Part shown: one piece after another, positions 1 to 8,103 of the stretch | Layout: each line of letters opens with the position of its first letter | How positions within the stretch are numbered: the stretch's first letter is position 1 | Assembly: GCF_030503615.1 (NCBI RefSeq) | Contig: NZ_CP129963.1 | Location: forward strand, 2,852,001-2,916,000 | Reading direction: 5' to 3' | DNA from: Sphingobacterium sp. BN32 | GTDB lineage: Bacteria; Bacteroidota; Bacteroidia; Sphingobacteriales; Sphingobacteriaceae | DNA: 64,000 nt | Translations under genes and position numbers: made by a program | The notes under the pieces: generated by a model | What the model saw: only the letters and a program-made list of their open reading frames with translations | Told to the model about the DNA's origin: nothing | The model's database searches: none

Positions 1-508
1 TACCATCTTCATAGGCCAGCTGCTCACCCATAACTACGGCATCTTGATCCTCATTTAGTTCAATTACCCGACCATCTGCCAGGGTAATCTTTGCTTTATT
101 TCCTCCGGGCGATAAATCGCTAATCGTCATTTCTTTGGTCTGATTGATTTGCGTTCGGTATAATAGCAAGCCGATTCCCAATACCGATATCAATAACGCC
201 GCACATGACAAATACCATCCCCAGTTTGAATTTCTAGGGGGGAGCTCCTGGCGTTCTGCTTTCTTTATTTTTCCAAACGTCTTTTCCTCGAATTTATTCA
301 GCCAATTGTTTTTTAAATGATCTGATTTAATGTCCAATCTCGTTTTCAGGTCGGACAACAAAAGTTCTTCATCTTCTACCTTCTTTAAGAGATCGGAATA
401 CAAAGGGTCAGATGCCGCCCAATTCTCAAGCACGCGTAGCTCCGACTCGGTGATGGTTTCCTCCATCCGCTTCCTAATTAAAGATACTATCTCAGCGTTG
501 CTATTCAT
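1..508 (-). CDS. FecR-family anti-sigma factor, N-terminal part (runs off left edge)
   Basis: Reading the minus strand from the ATG at 506-508 gives an open frame to the window edge (about 169 residues). It has an N-terminal cytoplasmic helical region like that of FecR proteins, a membrane segment around residues 95-115 (WYLSCAALLISVLGIGLLLY), then the start of the periplasmic FecR domain with the typical signature LSPGGNKAKITLADGRVIEL. FecR proteins are inner-membrane anti-sigma factors that relay a signal from a TonB-dependent transducer to an ECF sigma factor. The sigma gene normally lies just upstream, but nothing sigma-like is visible between 509 and 749. The partner receptor would lie beyond the left edge. 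The family call is firm; the ligand is unknown. Confidence 0.88.
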   Translation of the reverse strand, partial: MNSNAEIVSLIRKRMEETITESELRVLENWAASDPLYSDLLKKVEDEELLLSDLKTRLDIKSDHLKNNWLNKFEEKTFGKIKKAERQELPPRNSNWGWYLSCAALLISVLGIGLLLYRTQINQTKEMTISDLSPGGNKAKITLADGRVIELNEDQDAVVMGEQLAYEDG

Positions 509-749
509 GGTTAGTGGTATTGGCTTGTTTCTCGCGCCGATCATATCGACTGATACTAATACGAACGACTTGTGAAAACCTTAGAAAAAAAGTTAAAAAT
601 TTTAGAACGAACTAAAATGTCACATAATTTACTATTGAAAAACCAGCATAGCATACAATTAAAGAGGGTTTTGAGGAGTTAAAAATTTTTATTCAGAACT
701 TATTCAAATGCCAAACGTTTAATATTTATTCACACTAAAAACAATAGAA

Positions 750-1088
750 ATGATTAGTTCAAAATTTCAATCCTGTATAGAAGCTTGTTTAGCATGTGTA
801 GCCACATGTAATCAATGTGCTACGGCATGTCTTAATGAAAAAGATGTAGAGCATCTTAAAAAGTGCATTCAACTTGATCTCGAATGCGCCGCAATCTGCC
901 AAGCAGCAGCCAACGTACTGAGTTTAAATGGACAGTTTAGTGCTGAATTATGTAAACTTTGTGCCGATATCTGTAATGCGTGCGCTGAGGAATGTGAAAA
1001 GCATGCAAAAATGGGTATGGATCACTGTAAAGAATGTGCTGAAGTTTGCCGTAGATGTGCTCAGGAATGTGAGAAGATGGCAGCGTAA
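750..1088 (+). CDS. Four-helix-bundle copper-storage protein (Csp/DUF326 family)
   Basis: This is a 112-residue protein with 19 cysteines in CxxxC-type spacing (CIEACLACVATCNQC, CKECAEVCRRCAQEC), as expected for the Csp family, where Cys residues line the inside of a four-helix bundle and bind many Cu(I) ions. There is no signal peptide or lipobox, so it should be cytosolic like Csp3. A close homologue with the same number of cysteines lies at 46421-46756. It stands alone, with 240 bp of AT-rich DNA upstream, and would buffer or store cytosolic copper beside the copper-export genes further on. The family call is strong; the storage role is inferred from characterised Csp proteins. Confidence 0.93.
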   Translation: MISSKFQSCIEACLACVATCNQCATACLNEKDVEHLKKCIQLDLECAAICQAAANVLSLNGQFSAELCKLCADICNACAEECEKHAKMGMDHCKECAEVCRRCAQECEKMAA

Positions 1089-1104
1089 TAACAATTCATA
1101 TTTT

Positions 1105-1138
1105 GTACAGCAGCGCGCCTAAAAAACGCGCTGTTGTA
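1105..1138 (+). terminator. Probable terminator after the copper-storage gene
   Basis: A hairpin starts 16 bases after the stop codon: CAGCGCG (1111-1117) pairs with CGCGCTG (1127-1133). The stem extends outward through a G-T pair and the flanking TACA/TGTA. Only a weak T run follows, so this is a moderate call. Confidence 0.45.
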
Positions 1139-1305
1139 TTAATAAACTCGTTATTAATAAGTGTATCAGCTAAGCTAATATCTATAATAATAATAGATTT
1201 AATGATGTATTCAGGTTTCTATTTTGTGGGCGAGTAATAATGTATAATTGCTCCGTTGTTGAAATCTTTCAATGTTTCCTTAACCAACATTTCACAAAAT
1301 CGACG

Positions 1306-1854
1306 TTATAGGGAATTTGTTTTTGGTATTCTAAAAAGTAGAACAATTGCATAAATCTGTAAAGCCGTTTGGACAATATTAATAATACCGACAATCGGAT
1401 TCAATAATATGTTCATAATAATACCTGGAATTCCAATTAATCCTAAAATCATAAAAACTAATAAAACATATTTTATCCAGTCATCACCTCTACTTACTAA
1501 GTAGCCAAGACCAATTAACATTCCTAACGTGAGTATTGCAACTATGATTCCGAAACTATTGTTGAATATCGCAGGACTTAGAAATACATTAATTACACCT
1601 AATCCTGCTGATAAATAAATTAGATTAGCTGCTCTTTTGTGATTTGGATGGATTATTTTTTCATTTTCTTTATTCTTTTCAGATACCAAAGACATTATTC
1701 TTTGCGTTTCTAATTCAGTAAATTCTCTACCCCTTGACTTAAGAATCTCAAATGCTAATATATTTGCTTCTGGAACAAACCTATTTCCTTCTTTAATATA
1801 TTCTTCTAGCTCTTTATCAGTTTTAGCTTCTAAAACACTCTTTTTTACACTCAT
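1306..1854 (-). CDS. Hypothetical multi-pass membrane protein
   Basis: A 182-residue protein that I cannot assign to a named family. The first 75 residues are charged and helical, with the motif ILKSRGREFTELE, which resembles small soluble leader domains found on Bacteroidota membrane proteins. The rest holds about four hydrophobic segments (roughly residues 77-95, 101-120, 127-148 and 152-175) separated by very short loops. It is monocistronic and convergent with the copper-storage gene. The low GC content and hydrophobic composition look native to the group. No catalytic motif is visible. Confidence 0.7.
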   Translation of the reverse strand: MSVKKSVLEAKTDKELEEYIKEGNRFVPEANILAFEILKSRGREFTELETQRIMSLVSEKNKENEKIIHPNHKRAANLIYLSAGLGVINVFLSPAIFNNSFGIIVAILTLGMLIGLGYLVSRGDDWIKYVLLVFMILGLIGIPGIIMNILLNPIVGIINIVQTALQIYAIVLLFRIPKTNSL

Positions 1855-2109
1855 AGATTGTTAATAATTGTCTATAACATACTGTTTAGCGAAACTAACA
1901 TACAATTATTTTACCGATCAGGATCTATTAATGTACTTCGCCTTACAAATTCAAAGACAATATAACAATCTATACTTTAACAGGTTGACACAACATTAAA
2001 TATCGCTATCCACATGAAGAAAACAATTATTATACGTAATTCTTTTTCTCCACATGGATAGTTTAATTTACAATCCTCATTATTTGGCAATTCTAAAACC
2101 GATGAAGCA

Positions 2110-2229
2110 ATGAAAACTGTAGCCCAAAAAATGGGCATCAAGGAAAAAGCGTGTGCATATTTTACAAACGCTCCAAAAGAAGCCATCGAAGACATGCATC
2201 TTGCTGAAATTGAGATATCAAAATTTTAG
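2110..2229 (+). pseudogene. N-terminal remnant of a broken gene, cut off by the tandem repeat
   Basis: The frame encodes MKTVAQKMGIKEKACAYFTN followed by APKEAIEDMHLAEIEISKF and a stop immediately before the 135-bp repeats. The reading is soluble-protein-like and recalls the N-terminus of a small conserved Bacteroidota protein (DUF3052-like, by memory only). Usable codons continue upstream to about 2068 (SKTDEA before the Met). The expected downstream two thirds are absent, so I read it as a gene truncated by arrival of the repeat block. The family identity is uncertain. Confidence 0.45.
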
Positions 2230-2262
2230 AAGGAGAAATCTCCCACACCCGAATACAAAAAA

Positions 2263-2289
2263 AGCCCTAACTTTCGTTAGAGCTTTTTT
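2263..2289 (+). terminator. Hairpin plus T-run, repeat copy 1
   Basis: AGCCCTAAC (2263-2271) pairs with GTTAGAGCT (2276-2284) with one mismatch, flanked by A-run and T-run. It is functional-looking on either strand. Confidence 0.7.
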
Positions 2290-2397
2290 GTGTGTCGGGG
2301 TGGCAGGATTGCTTCAGCCCCACAGCCCCAAACTCTTACCCTGAAGCTCCTACGGATCGAACCACGGTTCAAATCTCCCACACCCGAATACAAAAAA

Positions 2398-2426
2398 AGC
2401 CCTAACTTTCGTTAGAGCTTTTTTTT
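2398..2426 (+). terminator. Hairpin plus T-run, repeat copy 2
   Basis: Same stem-loop as copy 1, with a longer T-run (9 T) after the stem at 2398-2419. Confidence 0.7.
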
Positions 2427-2534
2427 TGTGTCGGGGTGGCAGGATTGCTTCAGCCCCACACCCCCAAACTCTTACCCTGAAGCTCCTACGGATCGAACCA
2501 CGGTTCAAATCTCCCACACCCGACACAAAAAAAA

Positions 2535-2562
2535 AGCCCTAACTTTCGTTAGAGCTTTTTTT
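2535..2562 (+). terminator. Hairpin plus T-run, repeat copy 3
   Basis: Same stem-loop (2535-2556) preceded by nine A and followed by eight T, so it can act in both directions. Confidence 0.7.
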
Positions 2563-2580
2563 TGTGTCGGGGTGGCAGGA

Positions 2581-3059
2581 CGAATCTGCGCACACTCAAA
2601 TATCTATATGTCAATATGTTGACTTTCTTTAAAAAGAACTACTCACCGTTTAACTCACATATAATTTGTGATTCGATGTTGCAAATTTAATCATTTAATT
2701 TGATTGAGCAATACAATTTGGTGATTTTTGATTTAAACCTCAAAATCACTAAAGCGATTTTTCTGGCTCATTTTTTCAAATAAAAAGATTAACAAGGTTC
2801 AAAGTTATATAATAAAGCAATCAGACTTAAAGTCTCTTTATATCCGTTAAATTTGCGTTTACTAAAGGGGCTTTTCAAAGTCATTTCATACTGAATATTT
2901 ATAAAATAATCTCCACAGTTGGGTGAGATTTATGACAAAAATCTTCCCACAGGTGGGGTGAACTTGGGTAAAGGTATCACTTAATATAATGATGTTTGTG
3001 TATTAATTAGGGATAAACTGAATTTTGAAATTCGCTATTGATCACAAAAATTATGGGCT
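2581..3059. other. Gene-free AT-rich leader upstream of the first RteC gene
   Basis: No coding potential is visible. Two imperfect direct repeats, CCACAGTTGGGTGA (2913-2926) and CCACAGGTGGGGTGA (2947-2961), lie 34 bp apart about 100-150 bp before the rteC start. They could be regulatory sites for the element. Nothing resembling an integrase, an attachment core or a tRNA is seen here. Confidence 0.5.
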
Positions 3060-3905
3060 ATGCAGCATTCTTTACACACCATTATTTTAGAGATACATAA
3101 TAAGGAAGATAAGATTTTATCACAGAGCAAAAGGTTGATTGATGAGGCTTATGAAATGACCTTGTATCTACAAGACCTGTTATTTGAGGTCAAGAAATAT
3201 ATTGCTAAAAAGGGCTTTCAAAATGATGGGGAAGAAATAAAATTCTTCCGAACCATCAAACCCCAAATACTTGGAAAACTCATCTACTACAATAAAATTT
3301 ACCGGATTGAAACGACCTGTCCGGTCAGCAACGGCAAAATGTATTACAGTTACTTTTCGACTCAATTAGCCAATCTTAAAAGAGAGTACATTGAGCATAT
3401 CTGCAATTCAGATTTTTATAGGTACTATCGTTCGGGGCGTACGGACCGTGACGACACCTATTTCAAAAGAGGCAACATAAATTACCACGACGGTCTGAAC
3501 AGTATCGTCTTTGAAATTGATCCCGAATTTTCTACTTTCTACGATTACAAGACCGCATGGATTATCGCCAACGAATTGCTTTATACCTATCTGCTGACGA
3601 AAATCAATCCAGATGAAAATCCCGATGCTATTTTACAAAAGCCGGAAAACGCCAAAGATATTTTTTGGACAGAAAGCAAAAACGCACTTGTCGAATTGAT
3701 ATATGCCCTGTATGCTTCGGCAGCAGTTTCGCACGGTAAAACCGGTGTCCGAAAAATCAGTTTGATGTTCCAGATACTTTTTGGCATTACGCTCGGTGAC
3801 CTGCACCACGCATTCCACAGAATGAAAACCCGAAGCGGTTCCCGAACGGCATTCTTGGACCAGCTTAAAACTTCATTGGAAGAATATATGGATAAAGACC
3901 TTTAA
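3060..3905 (+). CDS. rteC: RteC-family regulator of a conjugative element
   Basis: A 281-residue protein matching the RteC family across its length. Family hallmarks include the block EEIKFFRTIKPQILGKLIYY (about residues 58-77), the FYRYYRSGRTD stretch, the ALVELIYALYAS segment and a C-terminal region ending RTAFLDQLKTSLEEYM. In CTnDOT, RteC activates expression of the excision operon. Here it opens backbone module I and reads in the same direction as the HTH, DUF3945, TopB and ORF6N genes. It is clearly diverged from the two other RteC proteins in the window (18904-19737 and 48166-48993), which are much closer to each other. A terminator follows at once, so it forms its own unit. Confidence 0.9.
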   Translation: MQHSLHTIILEIHNKEDKILSQSKRLIDEAYEMTLYLQDLLFEVKKYIAKKGFQNDGEEIKFFRTIKPQILGKLIYYNKIYRIETTCPVSNGKMYYSYFSTQLANLKREYIEHICNSDFYRYYRSGRTDRDDTYFKRGNINYHDGLNSIVFEIDPEFSTFYDYKTAWIIANELLYTYLLTKINPDENPDAILQKPENAKDIFWTESKNALVELIYALYASAAVSHGKTGVRKISLMFQILFGITLGDLHHAFHRMKTRSGSRTAFLDQLKTSLEEYMDKDL

Positions 3906-3929
3906 CCCAATGCAGGTCTTTTGTTCAGG

Positions 3930-3957
3930 GCAGTGCATTGTTGTGTACTGCTTTTTT
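3930..3957 (+). terminator. Terminator after rteC
   Basis: GCAGTGCA (3930-3937) pairs with TGTACTGC (3944-3951), including one G-T pair, followed by six T. It lies 25 bases after the rteC stop. Confidence 0.72.
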
Positions 3958-4167
3958 GTTTATACCATAAGCCAATGTATGTCAATTGGCAAATGATGGT
4001 ATAAACCATCTCCTAAATACTCGAAATTCTTTTTAAGCCCTACCAAACAAGGGTTTCTCCCAATTGCAAAAATTTTCAAAAAACAGCCAAACCAATTGGC
4101 AGGGCTTGGCTGATAAACACTGCCACGCTTCCCAATTTTGCATGGTGAACATTAAAACTTATCGACT

Positions 4168-4449
4168 ATGAATATTGACAGAATGGAATTTATAGCGTGG
4201 ATGGAACGCATCATGGACAGGTTTGATATGTTGGGCGACAATATTGACGATTTAAAAAAGAAACGCAATAGCATAGACGGAGAAGAACTGCTCGATAACC
4301 AGGACCTGCTGCAAATGTTGAAAATCAGTAACCGTTCCCTGCAACGCTACCGCTCCATAGGTAAACTACCTTACTATACCATTAGCGGAAAACTGTATTA
4401 CAAGCTATCCGATGTGCACCAGTTTATCAGGGAGAGTTTTAACAAGTAA
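4168..4449 (+). CDS. Small helix-turn-helix (excisionase-like) DNA-binding protein
   Basis: A 93-residue protein with a charged N-terminal helix (residues 1-35) followed by a MerR/excisionase-type winged HTH: NQDLLQMLKISNRSLQRYRS, then IGKLPYYTISGKLYYKLSDV. This is the HTH_17-like arrangement typical of the small HTH proteins in Bacteroidota ICEs, which act as recombination directionality factors or local regulators. It sits between rteC and the DUF3945 gene on the same strand, where such elements usually carry it. The exact role (excisionase or regulator) cannot be told from sequence. Confidence 0.85.
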   Translation: MNIDRMEFIAWMERIMDRFDMLGDNIDDLKKKRNSIDGEELLDNQDLLQMLKISNRSLQRYRSIGKLPYYTISGKLYYKLSDVHQFIRESFNK

Positions 4450-4460
4450 AACGCCAATGC

Positions 4461-4490
4461 GTGCCAAATACTGCCTTTGACTGCCACTTC
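4461..4490 (+). repeat. TGCCA-rich leader motif before DUF3945
   Basis: GTGCCAAATACTGCC followed by TTTGACTGCCACTTC lies 60 bases before the DUF3945 start. A similar pattern recurs ahead of the MT-A70 remnant (39118-39153) and ahead of DUF1896 (39531-39565), so it may be a shared leader or control sequence of backbone genes. Confidence 0.45.
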
Positions 4491-4549
4491 GGGCGATGCA
4501 GTAACTGCTTCATTTACTTTCGGCAATAAAACTTTAAACTTTTCAGATT

Positions 4550-6016
4550 ATGAGTGAAGAAAAAGAAACAGAAAACCAACAGGTTGCTTCCGAACAGTTA
4601 TCGGATATACTTTTAGTGCTGGATAAAGAAAAAATGAAAATCCAAGCTGTAAAAAGTATTGACAAAAGCGGAAAAATGGAAACGGTTGACCCTACGAAGA
4701 AGAACCAAAGCGAGTTCATGCGGGTGGATAAACACGGTGATTTCGTGACCAATTTCCTTTCCAATTTTTGGAGGCAGTTAAAAGACCCTACCAAATTTGC
4801 TCTTTTCAAAGTTTCGGCTGACGAAGCCGTAGAGAAAGCAAAAGAATTTCAGAATCAGATAAACAATCCAACTGCCGAAGGCAAAAAGAAAATGGAAAAG
4901 CATGAAGTGAAAAATGAACCCGAACAAGAGCAAAAACAAGAAAATAAAAATGATATGACAAAAACAGAGACAACCCCGGAAACAAGCGAGTACCGCTTCC
5001 AGCCGGAACAGATTGATTGGGAAACAATGAACAATCTCGGATTAAGCAAGGAATACCTTGAGAAAAAGAACCTCCTTGACCCACTATTGAGGGGTTACAA
5101 GACCAATGAGCTTGTACCTATAAGCGTTAATCTTGGCGGTGCGGTCGTCCGTACAGATGCCCGCTTGTCTTTACAGTCCACCCCGGAGGGGGACGTTGTG
5201 GCAGCGGTACACGGTATCAGGCGTGAACCCAACTTAAACTTTGAGTTTTTCGGACACAAGTTCTCAGACGAGGACAAACAGAACTTACGTCAAACAGGCA
5301 ATATGGGGCGTGTGGTCGATCTGATAAACTCCAAAACAGGCGAATTGATGCCGTCCATCATTAGTGTGGACCGGCTTACCAATGAGCTGATTGCTTTGAA
5401 AACAGATTTCATCAAAATCCCCGATGAGGTTAAAGGTATAAAACTAAATGACGAACAAAAACAAACCTTAGTGGAGGGCAAACCCCTGTTCATTGAGGGA
5501 ATGATTTCTACAAAAGGTACTCCCTTTGATGCAAACGTACAGTTCAATGCGGATAAACGGTATGTGGAATTTCTGTTTGACCGAAGCAACAATAACAGGC
5601 AAACCCAAAACAGCCAACAGGACAATCAGCAAAGCAGGTCGCAGGAAGCCCCGAAAACCTTTAGGGGAAAGGAACTGGAGGATGACCAATACAACAAGTT
5701 CAAAGACGGTCAAACAGTTTACATTCCGAATTTGGTCGATAAGAAAGGGCAAACTTATAACGGCTATATCACATTCAACAAGGAAACAGGAAAAACCAAC
5801 TTTGAGTTTCCCAACCAATACAAGGAACGGATAAAACCTACAGAAGCCCATAAAACGCAGATTGCCGTCAATTCCGAGGGCAAGACCAACGAAGCGACCA
5901 AGAATATCAAAGAGCCTCTACAGAAAGGGCAGCAAAGACCGAAAAACGAAAAGCAACAGGAGCAACAGAACAAACCCAAAGCACCTGCAAAATCAAAGGG
6001 TAGGAAAGTGAGTTAG
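4550..6016 (+). CDS. DUF3945-containing element protein (DUF4099-like N-terminus)
   Basis: A 488-residue protein with four parts. The N-terminal DUF4099-like region (about 1-90) includes LSDILLVLDKEKMKIQAVKS. A charged, Gln/Glu/Lys-rich linker (95-145) follows. The central region (150-350) has YRFQPEQIDWETMNNLGLSK and repeated DUF3945 blocks such as PDEVKGIKLNDEQKQTLVEG. The tail is very basic and Gln-rich, ending KAPAKSKGRKVS. It is hydrophilic, with no signal peptide or membrane segment. This family sits directly before topB in many Bacteroidota conjugative elements and is thought to take part in element DNA processing, but no activity is established. Its stop is two bases before the topB start, so translation is probably coupled. 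Confidence 0.88.
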   Translation: MSEEKETENQQVASEQLSDILLVLDKEKMKIQAVKSIDKSGKMETVDPTKKNQSEFMRVDKHGDFVTNFLSNFWRQLKDPTKFALFKVSADEAVEKAKEFQNQINNPTAEGKKKMEKHEVKNEPEQEQKQENKNDMTKTETTPETSEYRFQPEQIDWETMNNLGLSKEYLEKKNLLDPLLRGYKTNELVPISVNLGGAVVRTDARLSLQSTPEGDVVAAVHGIRREPNLNFEFFGHKFSDEDKQNLRQTGNMGRVVDLINSKTGELMPSIISVDRLTNELIALKTDFIKIPDEVKGIKLNDEQKQTLVEGKPLFIEGMISTKGTPFDANVQFNADKRYVEFLFDRSNNNRQTQNSQQDNQQSRSQEAPKTFRGKELEDDQYNKFKDGQTVYIPNLVDKKGQTYNGYITFNKETGKTNFEFPNQYKERIKPTEAHKTQIAVNSEGKTNEATKNIKEPLQKGQQRPKNEKQQEQQNKPKAPAKSKGRKVS

Positions 6017-6018
6017 GT

Positions 6019-8103
6019 ATGAAAACAATTATCGCAGAAAAACCAAGCGTAGCAAGGGAAATAGCCAGCTTGTTGGGTGTTTCCGAAAAAAAGGACGGTT
6101 ATCTAACGGGCAATGGCTATTTCGTTACGTGGGCATTCGGACACCTTATCGGTTTGGGAATGCCCGAAGATTATGGGATTTCGGGATTTGACAAGGCTTC
6201 CTTGCCGATACTCCCGAATCCGTTTATTTTGACTGTTCGTAAGGTCAAAAAAGACAAAGGTTATACAGTCGATACTGGAGCATTAAAGCAACTGAAAGTC
6301 ATCAAGGAGCTATTCCATAAAAGCAACAGTATTATCGTAGCTACCGATGCAGGTCGTGAGGGTGAACTTATCTTTCGGTACATTTATGAATATCTGAAAT
6401 GCCGTAAGCCCTTTCAGCGGCTTTGGATAAGCTCGCTTACTGAAAAAGCAATCAAGCAAGGGTTTGACAGCCTGAAAGACGGTAAAGAATTTGACGGCTT
6501 ATTTCAGGCTGCACAAGGCAGAAGCCGTGCCGATTGGCTGATCGGCATCAATGCGACACAGGCATTGAGTATAGCCGCTGGCAACGGCATTTATTCGCTG
6601 GGCAGGGTGCAAACACCTACATTGGCTTTGATTTGTAAACGCTATCTGGAAAATAAAAATTTCGCTATTAAAAAGTATTGGCAAATTCAGCTATTGCACC
6701 GCAAAGAGGATATTGATTTTAAGAGTATCTCAAAAACCAAATGGAACGAACAAAAGCTTGCGGAAGATACATTACGACTGGTCCAAAGACACGGAACCGC
6801 AACGGTCATATCTGTGGAAAACAAAAACACCACGGAGCAACCCCCCTTGCTTTTTGATCTCACAGGCTTGCAAAAAGAAGCCAATAAAAAGCTGAACCTG
6901 TCGGCAGAGCAAACACTCAATATTGCCCAGAACCTTTATGAAAAGAAATTTATTACCTATCCACGTACCGGAAGCAAATATATACCCGAAGATATGTGGA
7001 GTGAGATACCTAATCTTGTAAGAGCGTTACAGGACAATGATAACTTTAAGCAAGCTATTTCTAAATTAAAATGGGGTCGCTTCAATAAACGTGTCGTGAA
7101 TGACCTGCGTGTAACAGACCACCACGGAATACTCATCACGGACAAAGTGCCGTCTGCACTCAATGCCGACGAAACAAAGGTTTATGATATGATTGCCTTT
7201 CGACTGCTCGAAGCTATCTCTCAGCCTTGCATTAAAGAAATAACGGATATAGCATTGGAAGTATCACACTACGATTTTATGCTAAAAGGCTGTAAAGTTT
7301 TGGAAGCGGGCTGGCGTTCGATCAAAGGAACATTTTCGGACGAAGATACCGAACCGATACAGGATTTGCCCGAACTGAAAAAAGGCGGTGAATTGAAAAT
7401 CAAAGAAGCCTCCTGTTTGGAAAAGAAAACAAAACCACCTGTGCTGTTTACCGAAGCCGGACTATTGTCGGCAATGGAAAATGCCGGAAAGGAAATAGCG
7501 AATGAAGATGAGCGTAAAGCCTTGCAAGGCATTGGCATTGGAACACCCGCTACAAGAGCGGCAATAATCGAAACGCTTTTTAAGCGGGATTATATCAAGC
7601 GTGAAAAGAAATCCCTTGTTCCTACCGAAAAAGGATTGCAGGTTTATGATGCTGTAAAGGACAAAAGAATTGCCGATGTAGCTATGACCGCCGAATGGGA
7701 AATGGCTTTGCAGAAGATTGAAAACAACGAGGCAGATGCTATGGATTTTCACCAATCCATGGAAGCCTACGCCTCGGCCGTTACGCAGGAACTGTTGAGC
7801 ATCAGCATTGCGGGCGAAAAGCAGCACGAACTGACCTGCCAAAAGTGCAAAGCCCATAAACTGCTCATCAGGGATAAGGTGGTCAAATGTCCCGATGAAG
7901 CGTGCAACTGGCTTTTGTTCCGCAATATCTGCGGGGTACGGTTGAGCCTTAACGAAGTGGAGAACCTCGTAAACAAAGGAACGACCAGCCTTATCAAAGG
8001 GATGAAAAGCAAAGCAGGCAAAAAGTTTGATGCCCGTATCGTACTGAAAGATACCTATGAAACATCGTTTGAATTTGACAACAGCACATATAAAAAGAGA
8101 TGA
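6019..8103 (+). CDS. topB: Type IA DNA topoisomerase III (TopB)
   Basis: A 694-residue topoisomerase. The TOPRIM domain is at the N-terminus: KTIIAEKPSVAREIASLLG with the catalytic Glu, then the metal-binding ATDAGREGELIFRYIYEY near residue 113. The IGRVQTPT-like motif is present as SLGRVQTPTLALI. The active-site tyrosine lies in TYPRTGSKYIP near residue 314. The C-terminal domain carries a cysteine motif (LTCQKCKAHK and CPDEACNW) instead of a full zinc ribbon. Length and order fit the element-borne TopB used in decatenation during transfer and replication of Bacteroidota ICEs. The start codon follows the DUF3945 stop by two bases, and the stop overlaps the ORF6N start (ATGA). Confidence 0.95.
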   Translation: MKTIIAEKPSVAREIASLLGVSEKKDGYLTGNGYFVTWAFGHLIGLGMPEDYGISGFDKASLPILPNPFILTVRKVKKDKGYTVDTGALKQLKVIKELFHKSNSIIVATDAGREGELIFRYIYEYLKCRKPFQRLWISSLTEKAIKQGFDSLKDGKEFDGLFQAAQGRSRADWLIGINATQALSIAAGNGIYSLGRVQTPTLALICKRYLENKNFAIKKYWQIQLLHRKEDIDFKSISKTKWNEQKLAEDTLRLVQRHGTATVISVENKNTTEQPPLLFDLTGLQKEANKKLNLSAEQTLNIAQNLYEKKFITYPRTGSKYIPEDMWSEIPNLVRALQDNDNFKQAISKLKWGRFNKRVVNDLRVTDHHGILITDKVPSALNADETKVYDMIAFRLLEAISQPCIKEITDIALEVSHYDFMLKGCKVLEAGWRSIKGTFSDEDTEPIQDLPELKKGGELKIKEASCLEKKTKPPVLFTEAGLLSAMENAGKEIANEDERKALQGIGIGTPATRAAIIETLFKRDYIKREKKSLVPTEKGLQVYDAVKDKRIADVAMTAEWEMALQKIENNEADAMDFHQSMEAYASAVTQELLSISIAGEKQHELTCQKCKAHKLLIRDKVVKCPDEACNWLLFRNICGVRLSLNEVENLVNKGTTSLIKGMKSKAGKKFDARIVLKDTYETSFEFDNSTYKKR

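Larger units (their letters stand above)
2236..2580. repeat. Tandem repeat, period 135-136 bp, about 2.5 copies, each with a terminator-like hairpin
   Basis: Copies begin at 2236, 2371 and 2507 (AAATCTCCCACACCCGA) and are nearly identical. Each holds an A-run/hairpin/T-run unit. Copies 1 and 2 then have GTGTCGGGGTGGCAGGATT and a segment that can fold (CTTCAG/CTGAAG and GAACC/GGTTC pairs). The unit boundaries GTGTCGGG and CCCGACAC are complementary, so each unit is also a long inverted repeat. Parts look like reverse-strand tRNA ends (GGTGGCAGGATT), but a full cloverleaf does not form. The third copy breaks off at about 2580. Confidence 0.85.

Noticed and set aside
1977..2195. Small minus-strand membrane-like protein
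   Set aside because: It is the reverse of the truncated plus-strand gene, which has the more protein-like sequence.
2236..2580. tRNA gene or genes on the minus strand in the repeat block
   Set aside because: GGTGGCAGGATT and the end pairs resemble tRNA arms, but no T-loop with matching stem and no anticodon arm of normal size could be drawn.
2236..2580. CRISPR array
   Set aside because: Repeats are directly adjacent with 135-bp units, no unique spacers and no cas genes.
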